Made by a program: the position numbers and the translations under genes
DNA from: Candidatus Equicola faecalis
Lineage (GTDB): Bacteria > Bacteroidota > Bacteroidia > Bacteroidales > Bacteroidaceae
NCBI GenBank assembly: GCA_018065185.1
Contig: JAGHTU010000037.1
Coordinates: 1-59,050 of the forward strand
Length of the DNA stretch: 59,050 nt
Direction of reading: 5' to 3'
Part shown: positions 8,114 through 17,078 of the stretch, piece by piece
Numbering within the stretch: the stretch's first letter is position 1
Layout: each line of letters opens with the position of its first letter
The notes under the pieces: generated by a model
What the model was told of the DNA's origin: nothing
Databases searched by the model: none
What the model saw: only the letters and a program-made list of their open reading frames with translations

Positions 8114-9742
8114 ATGAAACGCTTTTGTATTATATTCATATTGTTCAGTCTCTGCAACACAGTTTTTGCAGACGGCACAGACTACATCGAAGTGCGTGCA
8201 GACAGGACCGTGCTGTATCCACAGCAGATGGACTTACAGGACGGAGAGACGCTTATGGATTTGATAGAAAGATATCCGGAACTGCTAGTTAGCGGATATG
8301 ATGACGTGCTGACAGCCTATCAGTTGCGTATGGATAATGTAACGATGAGCGGTGAGATACGGCAACTGCTGACACAGATTGAAGCAAAAGACCTGAAGAT
8401 AGTACAGATTGTAGATAATCCGGGAGTGGCAAAAGGTATGACAGGCCTGGGAGGCGTGATAGACATTACGCTAATGCCGACGAAGAAAGGGACGCACGGC
8501 CTTGGCGAGATAAGGGGCGAGACGAATAAAAGCATCAACCCCACGCTGAACATTAGATATGGAGGAAAAAACACGGATGTGTGGGTAAATACGAATTATG
8601 GTTACAGCCGAGATGAATCCAAAAATAGTCACCGCGAGTTTATCGATGCTCACGGCACAACGATATTCGGTGAACGTGACAGACTGCTCACTTATGTCAA
8701 ACAGGAATACTGCAATATGGACGAATCATCCAGATTTGAGACGAACAGCTGGCTGGTGCGCGCCCGTTATTTTCACAAATTCAACGAGATGGGAACAGAG
8801 CTTTTGACACTACTCGGCTATCAGCACACATACACTCCACATCAGTATGATGCTTTCTGGAACAGAAAAAAGAGACAGGTGCCAACGTATCTACTGGAAC
8901 TCACCACTCCACTATTCACAAAAAACCTCACAATGATGTTGGGTGCTGAAGGAGTTTACAATGTGTTTGACTATAACGTCACGGAAGAGGATTTATCCGA
9001 TGAAGACATGAGATATAAGGTGTTCAATCAGGACTTATATGCACAATTCAACTACACCCTTGGCTCATGCCAGTTTACCGTTGGTGACCGCATCATGCTG
9101 TATCACTATGAAACAAGTTCTTATTTTGACGAATTGCCGAAATATACCACGAGAAACATGTTTCAGTCAAGTGTAATTTATAGACCTCAAGGGAGACATC
9201 AGTTGCAGTTGGGCTACTACCACAAATTTATCAATCCGGCATACTTCAACATCTATCCGGAATCATGGCAAAATGTGGATGGCAAGACATGGATTATTTT
9301 CAATCAAGAATCCGATGATAAAAAAGTGGACCAAGTGAAATTGGGTTATACATATTCAACACAGAGATTGTCTATGTGTATCAACGGAAACTACTACAGA
9401 CGTGATTATGCAAATATTTGGGGAACAGATATCTCGATGTATTACAAATACAAACGGCTGAGTATGACTGCCGGGGCGAAAGTTCTCCTCGGAGATGGTG
9501 AGGACTATTGCTGTGTGCGGTTTGCACCAAAGGTGTCATTACCATATCAAATACTGTTAGTGGCAAACATGATTTATTACAGCAATAATGCCCCATTCAG
9601 GCAGAAAACAGACACTACCGTGTATGGAGAGCTGAGGGCAGAGAAACAGTTCTTCAAACGCTGGAACATACAACTGCTGTGGCACGACATGTTTGCCAGC
9701 GACCATTCTGCTCTTATGGCGGCAGTAAGATTCAACTTTTAG
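8114..9742 (+). CDS. Outer-membrane receptor-like beta-barrel protein (TonB-dependent receptor type)
   Basis: A 542-residue protein from the chosen start (an in-frame ATG at 8105 adds three residues but lies upstream of the predicted transcription start). It has a signal peptide ending near VFA. A short plug-like region follows, with LMDLIERYPELLVSG and later VDNPGVAKGMTGLGGVIDITL, resembling the plug of TonB-dependent receptors. The rest alternates aromatic and polar residues as barrel strands do, and it ends in the OMP-type terminal Phe (VRFNF). It is shorter than typical 700-1000-residue receptors and has no visible CarboxypepD-like N-terminal domain. The substrate is unknown. It is not next to a SusD homologue. 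Confidence 0.7.
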   Translation: MKRFCIIFILFSLCNTVFADGTDYIEVRADRTVLYPQQMDLQDGETLMDLIERYPELLVSGYDDVLTAYQLRMDNVTMSGEIRQLLTQIEAKDLKIVQIVDNPGVAKGMTGLGGVIDITLMPTKKGTHGLGEIRGETNKSINPTLNIRYGGKNTDVWVNTNYGYSRDESKNSHREFIDAHGTTIFGERDRLLTYVKQEYCNMDESSRFETNSWLVRARYFHKFNEMGTELLTLLGYQHTYTPHQYDAFWNRKKRQVPTYLLELTTPLFTKNLTMMLGAEGVYNVFDYNVTEEDLSDEDMRYKVFNQDLYAQFNYTLGSCQFTVGDRIMLYHYETSSYFDELPKYTTRNMFQSSVIYRPQGRHQLQLGYYHKFINPAYFNIYPESWQNVDGKTWIIFNQESDDKKVDQVKLGYTYSTQRLSMCINGNYYRRDYANIWGTDISMYYKYKRLSMTAGAKVLLGDGEDYCCVRFAPKVSLPYQILLVANMIYYSNNAPFRQKTDTTVYGELRAEKQFFKRWNIQLLWHDMFASDHSALMAAVRFNF

Positions 9743-9750
9743 GATAAAAG

Positions 9751-9765
9751 TGGCACAGGATTTGT
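9751..9765 (+). promoter_or_regulatory. Sigma-54-like -24/-12 promoter of htpG
   Basis: TGGCACAGGATTTGT has GG and GT separated by exactly 10 bp, the same form as the dnaK promoter, and both continue with TTTTA. Predicted leader is about 40 nt. Confidence 0.6.
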
Positions 9766-9816
9766 TTTATACAAGACGGGACAACGAATAATTAACAATA
9801 AAAAACACAAATAACA

Positions 9817-11685
9817 ATGGCAAATAAAGGTAATATCGGTGTAACGACCGAAAACATTTTCCCAGTAATAAAGAAGTTTCTTTATAGTGATCATGAAATT
9901 TTCCTGCGCGAGATGGTGTCAAATGCTGTCGATGCAACGCAGAAACTAAAGACACTTGCCATAAGCGGTGATTTCAAAGGTGAGGAAGGCGACCTGACCA
10001 TACACATCAACGTGGACAAGAAGAAAGGTACACTCACCATTTCCGACCACGGAATAGGGATGACCGAAGAGGAAATAGACAAATACATCAACCAGATTGC
10101 CTTCTCGGGCGCAAACGACTTCCTCGACAAATACAAAGACACGGCTAACGGCATAATCGGACATTTCGGTCTCGGGTTCTACTCTGCTTTTATGGTGAGT
10201 AAGAAGGTGGAAATCATCACAAAAGGCTACAAAGAAGATGCAAAGGCTGTGAAATGGAGTTGTGACGGCAGTCCTGAATTTGAGATAAAAGACGCAAAAC
10301 GCGAAGAGCGCGGAACAGACATCATTCTCTATATTGATGACGATTGCAAGGAGTTTCTCGAACAGAACAAGATAATAGAACTGTTGGGCAAATACTGCAA
10401 GTTCCTGCCTGTGCCTGTGGCTTGCGGAAAGAAAACGGAATGGAAAGACGGCAAGAGCGTTGAGACAAAAGAAGACAATATTATAAACGAAAAAGAAGCC
10501 TTGTGGACAAAAGCACCATCCACACTAAAGGATGAAGACTACAAGGATTTCTACCGTTACCTCTATCCATATACTGACGAACCGCTGTTTTGGATTCACT
10601 TGAATGTGGATTATCCGTTCAACCTGACGGGAATACTCTATTTCCCACGCATCAGTAGCAACATCGACCTGCAAAAGAACAAGATACAACTGTACTGCAA
10701 CAACGTGTTCGTGACCGACCAGGTGGAGGGCATCGTACCGGAATTCCTGACCCTGCTACATGGTGTCATCGACTCACCGGACATCCCGCTCAACGTGAGT
10801 CGTAGTTATCTGCAGAGCGATGCCAACGTAAAGAAGATATCAACATACATCACCAAGAAAGTGGCAGACCGTCTGGCTTCTATCTTCAAGGAGAACCGCA
10901 AGGAGTATGAGGAGAAATGGGACAAACTGAAACTCTTCATCCACTACGGAATGTTGTCGAAAGAAGACTTCTACGACAAAGCCAAGGACTTCAGTCTGCT
11001 GAAAGATACGGAAGGCAAGTTCTTCACATACGAAGAATACAAGACGCTTATCACTACCGAGCAGACCGACCGTGACGGCAACCTCATCTATCTCTATGCC
11101 ACCGACAAGGAAGAACAATACAGTTATATCGAAGCAGCAAAGGAGAAGGGTTATTCCGTACTGCTGATGGATGGCGACCTTGATGTAGCATTGCTGGGTA
11201 TGCTGGAACAGAAGATGGAGAAGTCACGTTTCTCACGCGTGGACAGCGACATCATATCACGCCTCATCAATAAGGAAGAGAAAAAGAAAGAAAAGAAAGA
11301 CGATAAGAAAGATGATGAGAAGAAAGAAGATTCTCCGCTCGTAAAGGCATTTAAGGAGGCACTTCCAAAGATTGAGAACACCGAATTCACTATCGAAGAA
11401 CAGAGTATGGGCGAAGGAGCACAGCCGGTGATGATAATACAGAGCGAATATATGCGCCGTATGAAAGATATGAGTCGCTTCCAAAGTGGAATGGGGTTCT
11501 ATGGTCAAATGCCGAATATGTACACGCTCGTGCTGAACACGGACAATACGTTCATCAAGCAAGCGGAGAATGAGGCGGAGACCGTCAAGCAACTCATCGA
11601 CCTCGCTCTCCTACAGAATGGTATGCTCAAGGGCGAAGCGTTGAGCGAGTTCCTGAAACGCTCATACACCTTCATCGGGAAATAA
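9817..11685 (+). CDS. htpG: Chaperone HtpG (Hsp90)
   Basis: A 622-residue ATP-dependent chaperone. The GHKL ATPase domain is N-terminal: FLREMVSNAVDAT near residue 29 (position where many homologues read NASDA), DHGIGM near 79, and GHFGLGFYSAFM near 115 as the ATP-lid region. The middle and dimerisation domains follow. A highly charged Lys/Asp/Glu linker (about residues 487-508) separates the middle and C-terminal parts. It acts in the cytosol on partly folded proteins. It has its own sigma-54-like promoter and lies 39 bp ahead of the GH51 gene, with no terminator seen between them. Confidence 0.97.
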   Translation: MANKGNIGVTTENIFPVIKKFLYSDHEIFLREMVSNAVDATQKLKTLAISGDFKGEEGDLTIHINVDKKKGTLTISDHGIGMTEEEIDKYINQIAFSGANDFLDKYKDTANGIIGHFGLGFYSAFMVSKKVEIITKGYKEDAKAVKWSCDGSPEFEIKDAKREERGTDIILYIDDDCKEFLEQNKIIELLGKYCKFLPVPVACGKKTEWKDGKSVETKEDNIINEKEALWTKAPSTLKDEDYKDFYRYLYPYTDEPLFWIHLNVDYPFNLTGILYFPRISSNIDLQKNKIQLYCNNVFVTDQVEGIVPEFLTLLHGVIDSPDIPLNVSRSYLQSDANVKKISTYITKKVADRLASIFKENRKEYEEKWDKLKLFIHYGMLSKEDFYDKAKDFSLLKDTEGKFFTYEEYKTLITTEQTDRDGNLIYLYATDKEEQYSYIEAAKEKGYSVLLMDGDLDVALLGMLEQKMEKSRFSRVDSDIISRLINKEEKKKEKKDDKKDDEKKEDSPLVKAFKEALPKIENTEFTIEEQSMGEGAQPVMIIQSEYMRRMKDMSRFQSGMGFYGQMPNMYTLVLNTDNTFIKQAENEAETVKQLIDLALLQNGMLKGEALSEFLKRSYTFIGK

Positions 11686-11724
11686 AGATTCCGGACTACC
11701 GCTAGAAGAAATTATATCGATACG

Positions 11725-13722
11725 ATGAAAAAGTTTTTATTGGTCTGTTGCGCGATTGCAACGTGTGGCATTCATGCTGCCACAAACGAAATGGTTGTGA
11801 ACGTAGGAAAGACAGGAGCCCCAATACAGAAAACGATGTACGGCATCTTCTTTGAAGATATCAACTACGCCGCAGATGGTGGTCTGTATGCCGAAATGGT
11901 GAAGAACCGCTCCTTTGAGTTTCCGCAACACCTAATGGGATGGAAAGCATTCGGGAAGGTGGAGGTGAAAGATGACGGACCTTTTGAGCGCAATCCGCAT
12001 TATGTACGTCTGTCGTATGCAGGACATAAGGACAAACACACAGGTCTAGAGAATGAAGGCTTTTTCGGTATCGCCACGAAGAAAGATGCCTCTTATCGCT
12101 TTACTGTATGGGCACGCTGTCCGGAAGGCGGAAAGAGTAGGATTGTGGTGCAGGTGGTGGATAATGCCTCAATCGGCGAGAGTCAGGTGATGGCATCCTG
12201 CAAAGTTGATGTAGAAGGCAAAGAATGGAAGAAATACACCGCTACCTTCACAGTGAATGCAACAAAGCAGAAGCAGTCATTACGACTCTTCCTTCGTCGT
12301 AGTGGCAAGAATGCAATAACGACAACTGACGTAGAACATATCTCGCTGTTCCCAACAGACACATGGATGGGAAGAGAGAATGGTATGCGGCGCGATTTAG
12401 CACAGGCTCTTTCAGACCTACAGCCTGGTGTATTCCGCTTCCCTGGAGGATGCATCGTGGAAGGCACAGATCTCGCCACAAGGTATCAATGGAAAAATTC
12501 TGTCGGTCCTGTAGAAAACCGCCCACTGAATGAGAACCGTTGGCACTATACGTTTGAGCACCGCTTCTTCCCAGACTACTATCAGTCATACGGACTCGGA
12601 TTCTTTGAATTTTTCCAATTGTGCGAAGATTTCGGTTGTGAAGCACTACCTGTGATAAGTTGCGGACTGAGTTGTCAGTTCCAGAACCCCGACCCAAAGC
12701 AGAAAGGCGCACACGTGCCGACCGACTCATTGGATGAGTATATACAGGACGCTTTGGACCTTATCGAGTTTGCCAATGGCAGCACCGACACGAAATGGGG
12801 GAAAGTGCGTGCCGACATGGGACATCCGTCTCCTTTCGGTCTGCATTATTTGGCAATCGGTAATGAACAATGGGACTATAAAGACAACCCTGCGTTTACG
12901 GAACGTCTAAAACGCTTTCTTGACGTGCTGAAGAAACAACACCCTGAGATAAAATATATCGGTACGACAGGACCCGATTCCGAAGGTAGCCGATTCGAGA
13001 TGTTACAGCCGAAAATGAAAGAGCTGAAAGCCGACCTATATGATGAACATTTCTACCGCCCAGAAAGTTGGTTTACAGATTCACTAAACCGCCATCGCTA
13101 CGACAGTTATGACCGCAAGGGGCCAAAAGTCTTTGCTGGCGAATATGCTTGTCACGGTAAAGGAAAGAAATGGAACCATTTTAATGCCGCACTACTGGAG
13201 GCTGCCTTTATGACGGGATTTGAGAGGAACGCCGATGTCGTACACATGGCAACTTACGCCCCATTATTTGCACACACCGAAGGATGGCAATGGCGACCGG
13301 ATATGATATGGTACGATAATCTGCGGATGATGCGCACATGTTCATATTACGTTCAGCAGTTATATTCCATTTATAAAGGGACATACTTCCTGCCACTGAC
13401 GATGAACGGGAAAGCCGTGGCTAGCGATAGCGACCAGAACGGACTCTCGGCAAGTGCCGTAAAAGGCAACGAAAAGGGAGAAGTAATAATCAAGGTGGTC
13501 AACACAGGCAAAGAAGCGCAACCGCTTAATATCCGCTTAAAGGGAATAAAGAATCTTAAACAAGCCAAAGTTATCACTCTACATACTGATGACGCCTTGG
13601 CAGAAAACACGCTGGACGCCCCTGACAAAATCGCACCAAAGGAGATGACGCAAGAAGTGTCGGGCAACACGTTTGCTACCACCATTCCTGCAAACGCCTT
13701 CTGCGTATATATACTAAAGTAA
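11725..13722 (+). CDS. Secreted GH51 alpha-L-arabinofuranosidase
   Basis: A 665-residue protein with a signal peptide (cleavage near IHAA). The N-terminal ~220 residues combine the start of the catalytic fold (MYGIFFEDINYAADGGLYAEMVKNRSFE) with a carbohydrate-binding-like insert. The GH51 core carries GVFRFPGGC near 235, acid/base Glu in GNEQW near 380, and the nucleophile Glu in FAGEYACHG near 473. It should release terminal arabinofuranose from arabinan, arabinoxylan or pectic side chains in the periplasm, which fits the pectinases further on. Its stop overlaps the truA start by one base (TAATG). Confidence 0.92.
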   Translation: MKKFLLVCCAIATCGIHAATNEMVVNVGKTGAPIQKTMYGIFFEDINYAADGGLYAEMVKNRSFEFPQHLMGWKAFGKVEVKDDGPFERNPHYVRLSYAGHKDKHTGLENEGFFGIATKKDASYRFTVWARCPEGGKSRIVVQVVDNASIGESQVMASCKVDVEGKEWKKYTATFTVNATKQKQSLRLFLRRSGKNAITTTDVEHISLFPTDTWMGRENGMRRDLAQALSDLQPGVFRFPGGCIVEGTDLATRYQWKNSVGPVENRPLNENRWHYTFEHRFFPDYYQSYGLGFFEFFQLCEDFGCEALPVISCGLSCQFQNPDPKQKGAHVPTDSLDEYIQDALDLIEFANGSTDTKWGKVRADMGHPSPFGLHYLAIGNEQWDYKDNPAFTERLKRFLDVLKKQHPEIKYIGTTGPDSEGSRFEMLQPKMKELKADLYDEHFYRPESWFTDSLNRHRYDSYDRKGPKVFAGEYACHGKGKKWNHFNAALLEAAFMTGFERNADVVHMATYAPLFAHTEGWQWRPDMIWYDNLRMMRTCSYYVQQLYSIYKGTYFLPLTMNGKAVASDSDQNGLSASAVKGNEKGEVIIKVVNTGKEAQPLNIRLKGIKNLKQAKVITLHTDDALAENTLDAPDKIAPKEMTQEVSGNTFATTIPANAFCVYILK

Positions 13723-14456
13723 TGCAACGGTATTTACTCACACTTCAGTACGACGGCAAAGACTTCCACGGTTGGCAGATACAACCAAACGGGATGACCG
13801 TGGAGGAGGAGCTGGAGAAATCACTCTCCACGTTGTTGCGCCACGACGTGAATGTTGTGGGAGCAGGGCGTACTGATGCTAGTGTACATGCAAAAAAGAT
13901 GACATGTCATTTCGACGAGGAAGAGGCAATAGGCGACTTGCCACAACTGATGTATAAATTGAACCGCCTGCTTCCTGCGAGCATCTGTGTGATGGACATA
14001 CAGCCTGTGCCGGATTCGCTACATGCTCGTTTCAGCGCAAAGCAACGGACATACCATTATTACATACACACGAGGAAAGACGCGTTCCTCAACAGATATT
14101 CTTGCCTTATATCATACGCTCTTGATTTTGAAAAGATGAACAAAGCGGCACAAATACTGACGGAGCATCAGGATTTTGGTGCGTTCTGTAAAACAGGTAG
14201 TGACGTAAAGACAACATTGTGCACCGTGACCGAAGCACGATGGGTAAAGACAGATGAAAACAGATATTATTTCACTATTACAGCCAACCGTTTTTTGCGC
14301 AACATGGTACGTGCCGTAGTGGGGACACTTATCGAAGTGGGGCGTGGACGTATCACCCTACCCGACTTTCAGAAGATTATTGAGACCGGGACAAGGAGCG
14401 ATGCCGGAGAATCAATGCCAGCTGATGCACTGTTCCTAGAAGACGTGAAATATTAA
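13722..14456 (+). CDS. truA: tRNA pseudouridine(38-40) synthase TruA
   Basis: A 244-residue enzyme of normal length that makes pseudouridine at positions 38-40 of the tRNA anticodon arm. The catalytic Asp is in GAGRTDASVHA near residue 50; FSAKQRTYHYYI and FLRNMVRAVVGTL are further family landmarks. The start codon overlaps the upstream arabinofuranosidase stop, so it is translated from the same message, an unusual partner for a housekeeping tRNA enzyme. Confidence 0.96.
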   Translation: MQRYLLTLQYDGKDFHGWQIQPNGMTVEEELEKSLSTLLRHDVNVVGAGRTDASVHAKKMTCHFDEEEAIGDLPQLMYKLNRLLPASICVMDIQPVPDSLHARFSAKQRTYHYYIHTRKDAFLNRYSCLISYALDFEKMNKAAQILTEHQDFGAFCKTGSDVKTTLCTVTEARWVKTDENRYYFTITANRFLRNMVRAVVGTLIEVGRGRITLPDFQKIIETGTRSDAGESMPADALFLEDVKY

Positions 14457-14472
14457 ATTTTACAGAAAAGAT

Positions 14473-14503
14473 TTGGACAATAAGCAAATAATCACTACAT
14501 TTG
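14473..14503 (+). promoter_or_regulatory. Promoter of the rpsF-rpsR-rplI operon
   Basis: A TTTG (14472-14475) precedes TACATTTG (14496-14503) by 20 bp. The predicted leader is about 54 nt, long enough for a ribosomal-protein control site, though none is obvious. Confidence 0.7.
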
Positions 14504-14561
14504 CGTCGCTTTTAATAGAAAGCATAGTAAAAAACATTTAACAACTTAAAAATTTAATTTT

Positions 14562-14945
14562 ATGCAACAGTATGAAACCGTTTTCATTTTGACTCCCGTT
14601 TTGTCTGATGAACAGATGAAGGAAACGGTCGCTAAGTTCAAAAAGGTGCTCACCGACAATGAGGCTGAGATTTTGAACGAAGAGATCTGGGGTTTGAAAA
14701 AGATGGCTTACCCTATTGACAACAAGTCAACAGGTTTCTACAATCTCTTTGAGTTCAAAGCCGAGTCTGAGATTGTAAACAAATTGGAAGTAGCGTTCCG
14801 TCGTGATGAGAAAGTGCTACGTTTCCTCACTGTCAAACTTGACAAGTTTGCAGTAGAATATGCAGAAAAGCGCCGCAAGAAGTATGCAGGTAAAGCAGAA
14901 ACAAAAGCGGAGAATGTAGAATCTGAAAACAAAGAGGAGGCTTAA
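14562..14945 (+). CDS. rpsF: 30S ribosomal protein S6
   Basis: A 127-residue ribosomal protein. The S6 fold is shown by [15 protein letters not shown] at the start and the central [22 protein letters not shown]. It ends in a charged, low-complexity tail ([17 protein letters not shown]) longer than in E. coli after processing. It binds S18 in the 30S platform, and rpsR follows after 3 bp. Confidence 0.97.
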   Translation: MQQYETVFILTPVLSDEQMKETVAKFKKVLTDNEAEILNEEIWGLKKMAYPIDNKSTGFYNLFEFKAESEIVNKLEVAFRRDEKVLRFLTVKLDKFAVEYAEKRRKKYAGKAETKAENVESENKEEA

Positions 14946-14948
14946 ACT

Positions 14949-15215
14949 ATGGCACAGAACACTGAAGTAAGATATTTGACTCCGGTTGCAGTCGATACTA
15001 AGAGAAAGAAATATTGCCGTTTCAAGAAAAGCGGTATTAAGTATATTGACTATAAGGATGCTGAGTTCCTGAAAAAATTCCTTAATGAACAAGGTAAGAT
15101 TTTGCCTCGTCGTATCACGGGTAACTCACTTAAATTCCAACGTCGCGTGGCACAGGCTGTAAAGCGCGCACGCCAGTTGGCTCTTCTTCCTTATGTAACT
15201 GATATGATGAAATAA
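14949..15215 (+). CDS. rpsR: 30S ribosomal protein S18
   Basis: An 88-residue protein that heterodimerises with S6 on the 30S platform. [18 protein letters not shown] and the basic [28 protein letters not shown] core are typical. As in other Bacteroidetes no ssb gene lies between rpsF and rpsR. A GGAGG lies just ahead of the start, within the end of rpsF. Confidence 0.97.
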   Translation: MAQNTEVRYLTPVAVDTKRKKYCRFKKSGIKYIDYKDAEFLKKFLNEQGKILPRRITGNSLKFQRRVAQAVKRARQLALLPYVTDMMK

Positions 15216-15230
15216 TAAAGGAGGTAAGTT

Positions 15231-15818
15231 ATGGAAATTATATTGAAAGAAGACATCATCGGCTTAGGCTACAAGAATGATATCGTAAACGTAAAGTCCG
15301 GTTACGGCCGTAACTATCTCATACCTCAGGGTAAGGGCATCTTTGCATCTCCTGCTGAAAAGAAAATCTTGGCAGAGAATCTGCGTCAGCAGGCTCGCAA
15401 GATTGAGGCAATCAAAGCTGAAGCACAGAAGAAGGGCGATGCTCTGCAGGGTGCTTCTGTAGAAATTGCTGTCAAAGTGAGCGCAAATGGTGTAGCTTAT
15501 GGTTCTGTAGGTCCTGCACAGGTATGTGAAGCATTAAAGGAGAAAGGTTTTGACATTGACCGCAAGATTATCACCATGAAGGAAGTGAAGAAAGTTGGCG
15601 ATTTCGTTGCACTTGTTCACTATCACAAGGAAGTGGTAATTGAGATTCCTGTGAAGGTAATTGCTGAAAATGCAGAAGAACTTGCAGCAGAAGCCCGTGC
15701 ACGTAAAGCAGAGCTTCAGGCAAAGAAGGATGCCGAGAAGCAGGCAACCAACACAGAAGCAGAAGAAACTGCTGACGAAAAAGAAGTGCTTGAAGAAATG
15801 GGTGTAAAAGAAGACTAA
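15231..15818 (+). CDS. rplI: 50S ribosomal protein L9
   Basis: A 195-residue L9. The N-terminal RNA-binding domain shows GLGYKNDIVNVKSGYGRNYLIPQGKG, followed by the long connecting helix and the C-terminal domain. Compared with the usual ~150 residues it has an extra Glu/Ala-rich C-terminal tail of about 45 residues (AAEARARKAELQAKKD...). A GGAGG lies 9 bp upstream of the ATG. Last gene of the operon, followed by a terminator. Confidence 0.97.
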   Translation: MEIILKEDIIGLGYKNDIVNVKSGYGRNYLIPQGKGIFASPAEKKILAENLRQQARKIEAIKAEAQKKGDALQGASVEIAVKVSANGVAYGSVGPAQVCEALKEKGFDIDRKIITMKEVKKVGDFVALVHYHKEVVIEIPVKVIAENAEELAAEARARKAELQAKKDAEKQATNTEAEETADEKEVLEEMGVKED

Positions 15819-15853
15819 GACAATTTAGAATTCATAAAAATTATTTTCATTTC

Positions 15854-15890
15854 GAAATCCTCGATTCAAACTAATTGATTCGGGGATTTC
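15854..15890 (+). terminator. Terminator of the ribosomal-protein operon
   Basis: GAAATCCTCGATTCAA pairs with TTGATTCGGGGATTTC (two mismatches) across a 5-nt loop, followed by a T-rich stretch. Confidence 0.7.
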
Positions 15891-15926
15891 TATTGTTATA
15901 TTACACCGCTTTATTATATTTTTGCT

Positions 15927-15934
15927 TAACTTTG
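15927..15934 (+). promoter_or_regulatory. -7 box of the sugar-activation operon, leaderless geometry
   Basis: TAACTTTG ends four bases (CAAC) before the ATG of the GHMP kinase. With the usual spacing transcription would begin at the A of the start codon. No clear TTTG lies 19-21 bp upstream. Confidence 0.55.
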
Positions 15935-15938
15935 CAAC

Positions 15939-17078
15939 ATGGATTATAAATATCATATTTTCTCCCCTTATCGTGTCTGTCCGATAGGGGCGCATGTTGA
16001 CCATCAGCACGGCATCGTAACAGGATTTGCGATAGACAAAGGTATTGATTTGTGGTTCTCGCCGACAGATGATGGAGATGTAACGTTGAAGAGTCTCTCA
16101 TATGATGGAGAAATCAACTTCAACGTGAGAATACCGACACAGGTTAGGCACAATAACTGGGGCGATTATGCCCGCGGTGCGAAGTTTGCTCTGCGGAAAC
16201 GTTTCAACTTAAAGTATGGCATTCATGGTATGCTTAAGGGTTCGTTACCAGTAGGCGGTCTGTCATCATCAGCAGCTGTGCTTGTGGCATACGTTATGGC
16301 ATTTGCAAAAGCAAATGATATCGAACTGACACCGCTTGAAACGATCAATATAGCATCGCAGGCTGAACGCGAGTATATCGGATTGAACAATGGTATTCTC
16401 GACCAGAGTTGTATTGTCCTGTCTGATAAGAATGCGTTACTTTTTCTAGATACCGATTCGCAGGAATACCGACTCATCAAGAGGAATGAGAAGATGAAAG
16501 ATTTTCATATCGGCATATTCTTCTCCGGTCTCACTCGTAGTCTTGTAGGATCAGACTATAACTTGAGGGTGGCAGAATGCAAGACGGCAGCATGGAATAT
16601 GTTGGCATATAACAACCAACCCCTCAAGACACTTGACAAGACATTCCTGCGTGACATACCGAAAGAGACATTCGAAAAAACTTGCGATATAATGCCGAAA
16701 AGGTTTGCAAAACGTGCCGAACATTTTTATTCCGAATACAGACGTGTTCGTCAAGGAGTAACGGCATGGGAAAGTGGCAACCTACAACTCTTTGGAAAAC
16801 TATCGTTTGAAAGTTGCGAAAGCAGTATCAATAACTATGAATGCGGTTCACCGGAACTAATAACGATATACAACATTATGCGTTCTCTTGATGGTGTTTA
16901 CGGAGGGCGTTTCTCTGGTGCTGGTTTCAAGGGTGCTTGTATGGCACTCGTTGACCCTACAAAGGAAGATACTATCCGCGAAGAATTGGCACGCCAATAT
17001 TTAGAGAAATTTCCTGAATATACTGAGACCTTCCAAGTATATTTCTGCAAACCTGACGACGGAGCACGCTTTGTATGA
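15939..17078 (+). CDS. GHMP sugar kinase, galactokinase/galacturonokinase-like
   Basis: A 379-residue GHMP kinase. The N-terminal sugar-binding motif reads RVCPIGAHVDHQHG (residues 12-25) instead of the galactokinase GEHTDYN. The ATP loop is LPVGGLSSSAAV (103-114), the catalytic Asp is in NGILDQS (Asp155), and GGRFSGAGFKGAC closes the fold. IGAHVDHQ recalls plant galacturonokinase, which phosphorylates D-galacturonate at C1; that substrate is an inference, and galactose or another sugar remains possible. It overlaps the downstream nucleotidyltransferase by 4 bp (ATGA), and a uronate epimerase follows, which supports sugar-1-phosphate to UDP-sugar activation in the cytosol. Confidence 0.75.
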   Translation: MDYKYHIFSPYRVCPIGAHVDHQHGIVTGFAIDKGIDLWFSPTDDGDVTLKSLSYDGEINFNVRIPTQVRHNNWGDYARGAKFALRKRFNLKYGIHGMLKGSLPVGGLSSSAAVLVAYVMAFAKANDIELTPLETINIASQAEREYIGLNNGILDQSCIVLSDKNALLFLDTDSQEYRLIKRNEKMKDFHIGIFFSGLTRSLVGSDYNLRVAECKTAAWNMLAYNNQPLKTLDKTFLRDIPKETFEKTCDIMPKRFAKRAEHFYSEYRRVRQGVTAWESGNLQLFGKLSFESCESSINNYECGSPELITIYNIMRSLDGVYGGRFSGAGFKGACMALVDPTKEDTIREELARQYLEKFPEYTETFQVYFCKPDDGARFV

